This document shows, piece by piece, positions 61,172-64,000 of a DNA stretch of 64,000 nucleotides. The DNA lies in NCBI RefSeq assembly GCF_005924265.1, contig NZ_VCLB01000011.1, forward strand, positions 1 through 64,000. The letters run 5' to 3'. The notes beneath the pieces were generated by a model that saw only the letters and a program-made list of their open reading frames with translations, did not search any database and had not been told where the DNA came from. The DNA comes from Martelella lutilitoris (GTDB lineage Bacteria > Pseudomonadota > Alphaproteobacteria > Rhizobiales > Rhizobiaceae). The position numbers were made by a program, and so were the translations under genes. Each line of letters begins with the position of its first letter. The first letter of the stretch is position 1.

Positions 61172-62112
61172 TGTGCCGTCACCCGGGGATCGAACAGCGG
61201 ATAGAACAGGTCGATGATCAGGTTGACGACGACATAGGAGAGCGCGACGAACAGCAGGCAGCCCTGAATGACCGGGTAGTCGCGCTGGAAGATGCTGTCG
61301 ACCATCAGCCGACCAAGGCCGGGGATCGAGAACACGGTTTCGATCACGGCAATGCCGCCGAGCAGATTGCCGAGGATCAGCCCGATCATCGTCCAGGTCG
61401 GACCGAAGGCGTTCTTGAAGGCGTGACGCCACAGAACCGCCATTTCGGAAAGTCCCTTCGCGCGGGCATGGGTGATATAATCAAGCCGCAGCACTTCCAG
61501 CGTCGAGGCGCGGGACATGCGCAGCAGCACGCCCATCTCATGCATGACGAGGGTGGCGACCGGCAGGATGATATAGATCAGGCCCTCGGTGAAATTGTCG
61601 CGCAGCGAGACATAGCCCAGCACCGGCAGCCAGCCGAGCTTCAGACCGAACAGCAGAAGCAGCAGCAGGCCGAGCCAGAAGGTGGGGATCGAAAGAAGCA
61701 GCGTCGCACTGCCGACAAGCGCGAGGTCCGTCACCGAATTCTGCCGCCACGCCGCGATAATGCCCGCGGGCACGGCCAGAATGGCCGCCAGCACCACCGC
61801 GATCAGCACGATCTCGCCGCTGATGACAAAGCGCGAGGCGACCAGCGGCAGCACCGGCTCGTCATTGATGATCGAGCGGCCAAGATCGCCGGAGAGCGCG
61901 TTTTCGCTCCAGATCAGAAATTGCTGCGGCAGCGACTTGTCGAGGCCAAGCTCGGTCTCGAGCGCGGCGATCTGCCGGTCATCGGCCATGTCGCCGAGCA
62001 ACAGTTCCGCCGGATTGCCGGGAATGAGACGGATCAGGCCGAACACCGTGATCGATACGATGATCACCGTCGGTATAGCCATCGCGACGCGATGGAGGAA
62101 AAATCTGAGCAT
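61168..62112 (-). CDS. dipeptide-type ABC transporter permease (DppB)
   Basis: A 314-residue inner-membrane permease that begins the transporter operon. MLRFFLHRVAMAIPTVIIVS and the following FGLIRLIPGNPAELLLGD are DppB/OppB-type; VLRLDYITHARAKGLSEMAV (about 205-224) is the coupling loop. The ATG at 62112 has GAGGGG upstream; an in-frame extension to 62211 is rejected because it precedes the conserved N-terminus. The LysR regulator gene lies upstream on the same strand, across a 166-bp gap. Confidence 0.93.
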   Translation of the reverse strand: MLRFFLHRVAMAIPTVIIVSITVFGLIRLIPGNPAELLLGDMADDRQIAALETELGLDKSLPQQFLIWSENALSGDLGRSIINDEPVLPLVASRFVISGEIVLIAVVLAAILAVPAGIIAAWRQNSVTDLALVGSATLLLSIPTFWLGLLLLLLFGLKLGWLPVLGYVSLRDNFTEGLIYIILPVATLVMHEMGVLLRMSRASTLEVLRLDYITHARAKGLSEMAVLWRHAFKNAFGPTWTMIGLILGNLLGGIAVIETVFSIPGLGRLMVDSIFQRDYPVIQGCLLFVALSYVVVNLIIDLFYPLFDPRVTAQ

Positions 62113-62278
62113 CAGAACCCCTCTGAGCCCTGCCCTTGCGGCGGCAGGTTTGTTTATTGTCAAAAGTATGACGAAGCGAAAAAGATACCGCAACACTATG
62201 ATAATCTTCATAGGAATATGCAGTCGTGCTCACCGTTCGGGGGCATGTTTCATCAGGGAAACCGGCAACGGGGACGGT

Positions 62279-63184
62279 CTACTCGTCCACCTGAGAGCGT
62301 TCGATCTGGCGCTTCAAAGCCGCCATCAGCCCCTTCGCGGCAAGCGACATCGGTACGCCCTCGGCAGTCGCGATCCCGAAGCGCTGCGTCAGCCTGGGCT
62401 CGAACGGCCGTTGCACCACGGGCAAGTGCTTGTAGAGATTGGCGTAGAAACTGCTGGCCAGCGCGATCCCCAACCCTTCGGCGGCATAGGCGCAGGCGGA
62501 GGAGTTGGAATGCGTTTCGATGCGCACGTCGGCACGCACGGCCTCGTTCTGCAACAGCCGGTCGAGCATCACCCGATGGGCGCGCAGCCGGCCGAGCATG
62601 ATCAGCGGTTCGCCGCGCAGATCCTCCGGCCGGATGACGTCGCGGGCAGCGAGCGGGTGGTCCCGTTGCATGACGGCCACGCTTCGCCCCTCGGCAACGA
62701 TCTCGAGCCGGATGCCGGGACTGATTTCGCCCTCGTGGCGCAGGAAGCCGAAATCGATCACACGCTGGTCGATCATCCGCTGAATGGTCATGGTTGTCTC
62801 GAAAAAGGTCTCGACCCTGACGCCGGGAAAACCCTCGCGATAATCCTTCAGCATGGCGGGCGCGAAATTTTCCCACATGCTGCTCGGCAGGCCGATGCGC
62901 ACCGCCTCGGTTTCCGACGCCCCGGTGCGGATTTCATCGGCAAGCTGGCTGAAGCGCGCCAGGTTCAACAAAACGGTCTTCGCCTCGGCCTCCAATGTGC
63001 GCGCCTCCGGCGTCGGCACCAGCCTTCCCTTTACGCGCTGAAACAGCGTCAGATTGAGATCGGATTCCAGGTGCTGGATCATGCGACTGACGCCCGACTG
63101 GCTGAGCCCTGTGCTCTTGGCCGCACCCATCGTGGAGCCCGTCGAAAGCACCGCGCGGAAAACTTCGAGCTGTTTTATGTTCAT
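62279..63184 (-). CDS. LysR-family transcriptional regulator
   Basis: A 301-residue regulator. The N-terminal helix-turn-helix is MNIKQLEVFRAVLSTGSTMG and then LSQSGVSRMIQHLESDL, the standard LysR pattern; the remainder is the two-lobed effector domain (EGLGIALASSFYANLYKHL). The ATG at 63184 gives the usual family N-terminus; a start 7 codons upstream is possible. It is the first gene on the minus strand ahead of the dipeptide-type transporter, serine hydrolase and amidohydrolase genes and likely controls them. The effector may be the imported amide, by inference. Confidence 0.92.
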   Translation of the reverse strand: MNIKQLEVFRAVLSTGSTMGAAKSTGLSQSGVSRMIQHLESDLNLTLFQRVKGRLVPTPEARTLEAEAKTVLLNLARFSQLADEIRTGASETEAVRIGLPSSMWENFAPAMLKDYREGFPGVRVETFFETTMTIQRMIDQRVIDFGFLRHEGEISPGIRLEIVAEGRSVAVMQRDHPLAARDVIRPEDLRGEPLIMLGRLRAHRVMLDRLLQNEAVRADVRIETHSNSSACAYAAEGLGIALASSFYANLYKHLPVVQRPFEPRLTQRFGIATAEGVPMSLAAKGLMAALKRQIERSQVDE

Positions 63185-63641
63185 TGCACCCGTCGCTGCT
63201 TGCATCGCGCTACTATCGAGCGCTACGCCATCTTCTCGGTCCTGTCGCGTACCATTTCCATTGCTGGCTTAACGCGGCCACCGTCGATCTCAAGTCGTCA
63301 ATCGGTCTCTGTTATCCATTCCTTCAGGTTCCTTCGAAGAAATCAATGAAAGACCGTCTGTTCAAGACATATTGAAGCCACTTGGGTTTGCCGGGGTAAT
63401 TTCTACTTCCAGACAGATTTAACGAGGACTGAGCGCGTCTAGCGTTATGTGAACGAGACATTTCCGAATGCTGACGGATCATCGCGGACTTTGAGGAAGA
63501 ACCGTTTGAAGTGTAAGGCGACAGGCGTGCTATCGCGCCGCCGAGGCATCAAACCGGTAGGTCGGATAACCTTTCCATTCTCTCCTGTGCCGCTTCATGG
63601 TCGCGAAGCGCGACATTCAGGAATTAGATATCGCCGGCCTC
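63185..63641. other. non-coding region upstream of the LysR gene
   Basis: A 457-bp gap. I recognise no gene, repeat or RNA here; the plus-strand ORF at 63449-63691 has no family likeness and no ribosome site. Confidence 0.5.
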
Positions 63642-63893
63642 TTAGCAGCCGCCAATCCGCAAGCCCGCGTTGCATGACACTTCATAGGTAGCGAGCAACG
63701 CCTGCGCATCCCCCCGTTTTTTTTCCGCCGCCACGCCAGTCTGCCAGCAACTGTCCGCATTCGCCACCGATGCACAGCCCAGAATGGTTTGTGCAGCCAT
63801 CGACATTACTGCGCTCTGCATCGGTTCGGCTGCCGAAGCGCCCGGAAGAACCGCCGCGACCATAATAAGAAAGGCCGCCAAGATTGATCGCAT
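63642..63893 (-). CDS. small secreted cysteine-containing protein
   Basis: An 83-residue protein with a clear Sec signal peptide: MRSILAAFLIMVAAVLPGAS, cleavage after ASAA or nearby, leaving a mature part of about 59 residues. Four cysteines remain (LGCASV, DSCWQ, VSCNA and the last residue, GGC), enough for two disulfides in the periplasm. The ATG at 63893 has GGGAGAAAC upstream, which decides the start over a frame extending to 63980. No family is recognised. The function is unknown. Confidence 0.7.
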   Translation of the reverse strand: MRSILAAFLIMVAAVLPGASAAEPMQSAVMSMAAQTILGCASVANADSCWQTGVAAEKKRGDAQALLATYEVSCNAGLRIGGC

Positions 63894-64000
63894 TGTTTCT
63901 CCCAGCCAGCGGTTCGGTCTTGCCCGAGGATCACCCCGCGCCGCGCTATATTCCAGAGACGGCCTGCTGCTGTTCCCCATATCGCGTTTGATCGCGGTTC

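Noticed and set aside
1-64000. CRISPR array, tRNA/rRNA genes, prophage or toxin-antitoxin genes
   Set aside because: Looked for regularly spaced repeats, conserved RNA sequences and the usual protein families; none was seen.

Overview
The window looks like accessory chromosome or megaplasmid DNA of a high-GC alphaproteobacterium, most likely Rhizobiales. Grounds: the dense array of uptake transporters with dedicated catabolic enzymes, an IS3-family element, a RIME-like palindromic intergenic repeat at 54133-54238, and Agrobacterium-like D-carbamoylase and GntR/FCD families. Genus is not determined. No tRNA, rRNA, CRISPR array or replication gene was seen. Nearly all DNA belongs to catabolic modules, each with its own transporter and regulator.

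Region 1 (1-183): left edge of an IS3-family element, cut by the window start. Region 2 (458-11075, all minus): an alpha-mannoside module: GH38 alpha-mannosidase, LacI regulator, sugar ABC transporter (binding protein, two permeases, ATPase) and a Gfo/Idh/MocA oxidoreductase. Two identical 20-bp operator sequences and one degenerate copy sit before the mannosidase, the transporter and the regulator. Region 3 (11289-12050): a decayed cysteine-synthase-family pseudogene.

Region 4 (12070-30196): a 4-hydroxyproline catabolic regulon. 4-Hydroxyproline 2-epimerase and a DapA-family deaminase, a DadA-like FAD oxidase, a ketoglutarate-semialdehyde-type aldehyde dehydrogenase, an Ldh-family reductase and an M24 Xaa-Pro-type peptidase are controlled by two paralogous GntR/FCD regulators. 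The 8-mer TGTCGACA lies upstream of four transcription units here. Embedded in it is a plus-strand unit encoding a GAF protein, a ribose-type ABC transporter and hydantoinase A/B (HyuA/HyuB).

Region 5 (30502-38891, minus): one tight eight-gene operon joining a polyamine-type ABC transporter to N-carbamoyl-D-amino acid hydrolase, an XRE-cupin regulator, an adenine-deaminase-like amidohydrolase and a DSD1/D-threonine-aldolase-like PLP enzyme. Region 6 (39465-54074): an aromatic catabolic locus around an IclR regulator. The minus operon holds a ring-cleavage-type VOC dioxygenase, an FAH-family hydrolase, an FAD aromatic hydroxylase, a TRAP transporter and an aldehyde dehydrogenase. The plus operon holds a branched-chain-type ABC transporter and a Zn aryl-alcohol-type dehydrogenase. 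AT-rich GATAATTAT motifs flank the regulator.

Region 7 (54075-54747): a RIME-like repeat, a 22-bp direct repeat shared with 11241-11262, and a fragment of an alpha/beta hydrolase. Region 8 (54748-63184, minus): LysR regulator, dipeptide-type ABC transporter with fused ATPases, a cytosolic serine hydrolase of the class A beta-lactamase fold, a peptide-binding protein and an M20 amidohydrolase. The window ends with a small secreted cysteine-containing protein.
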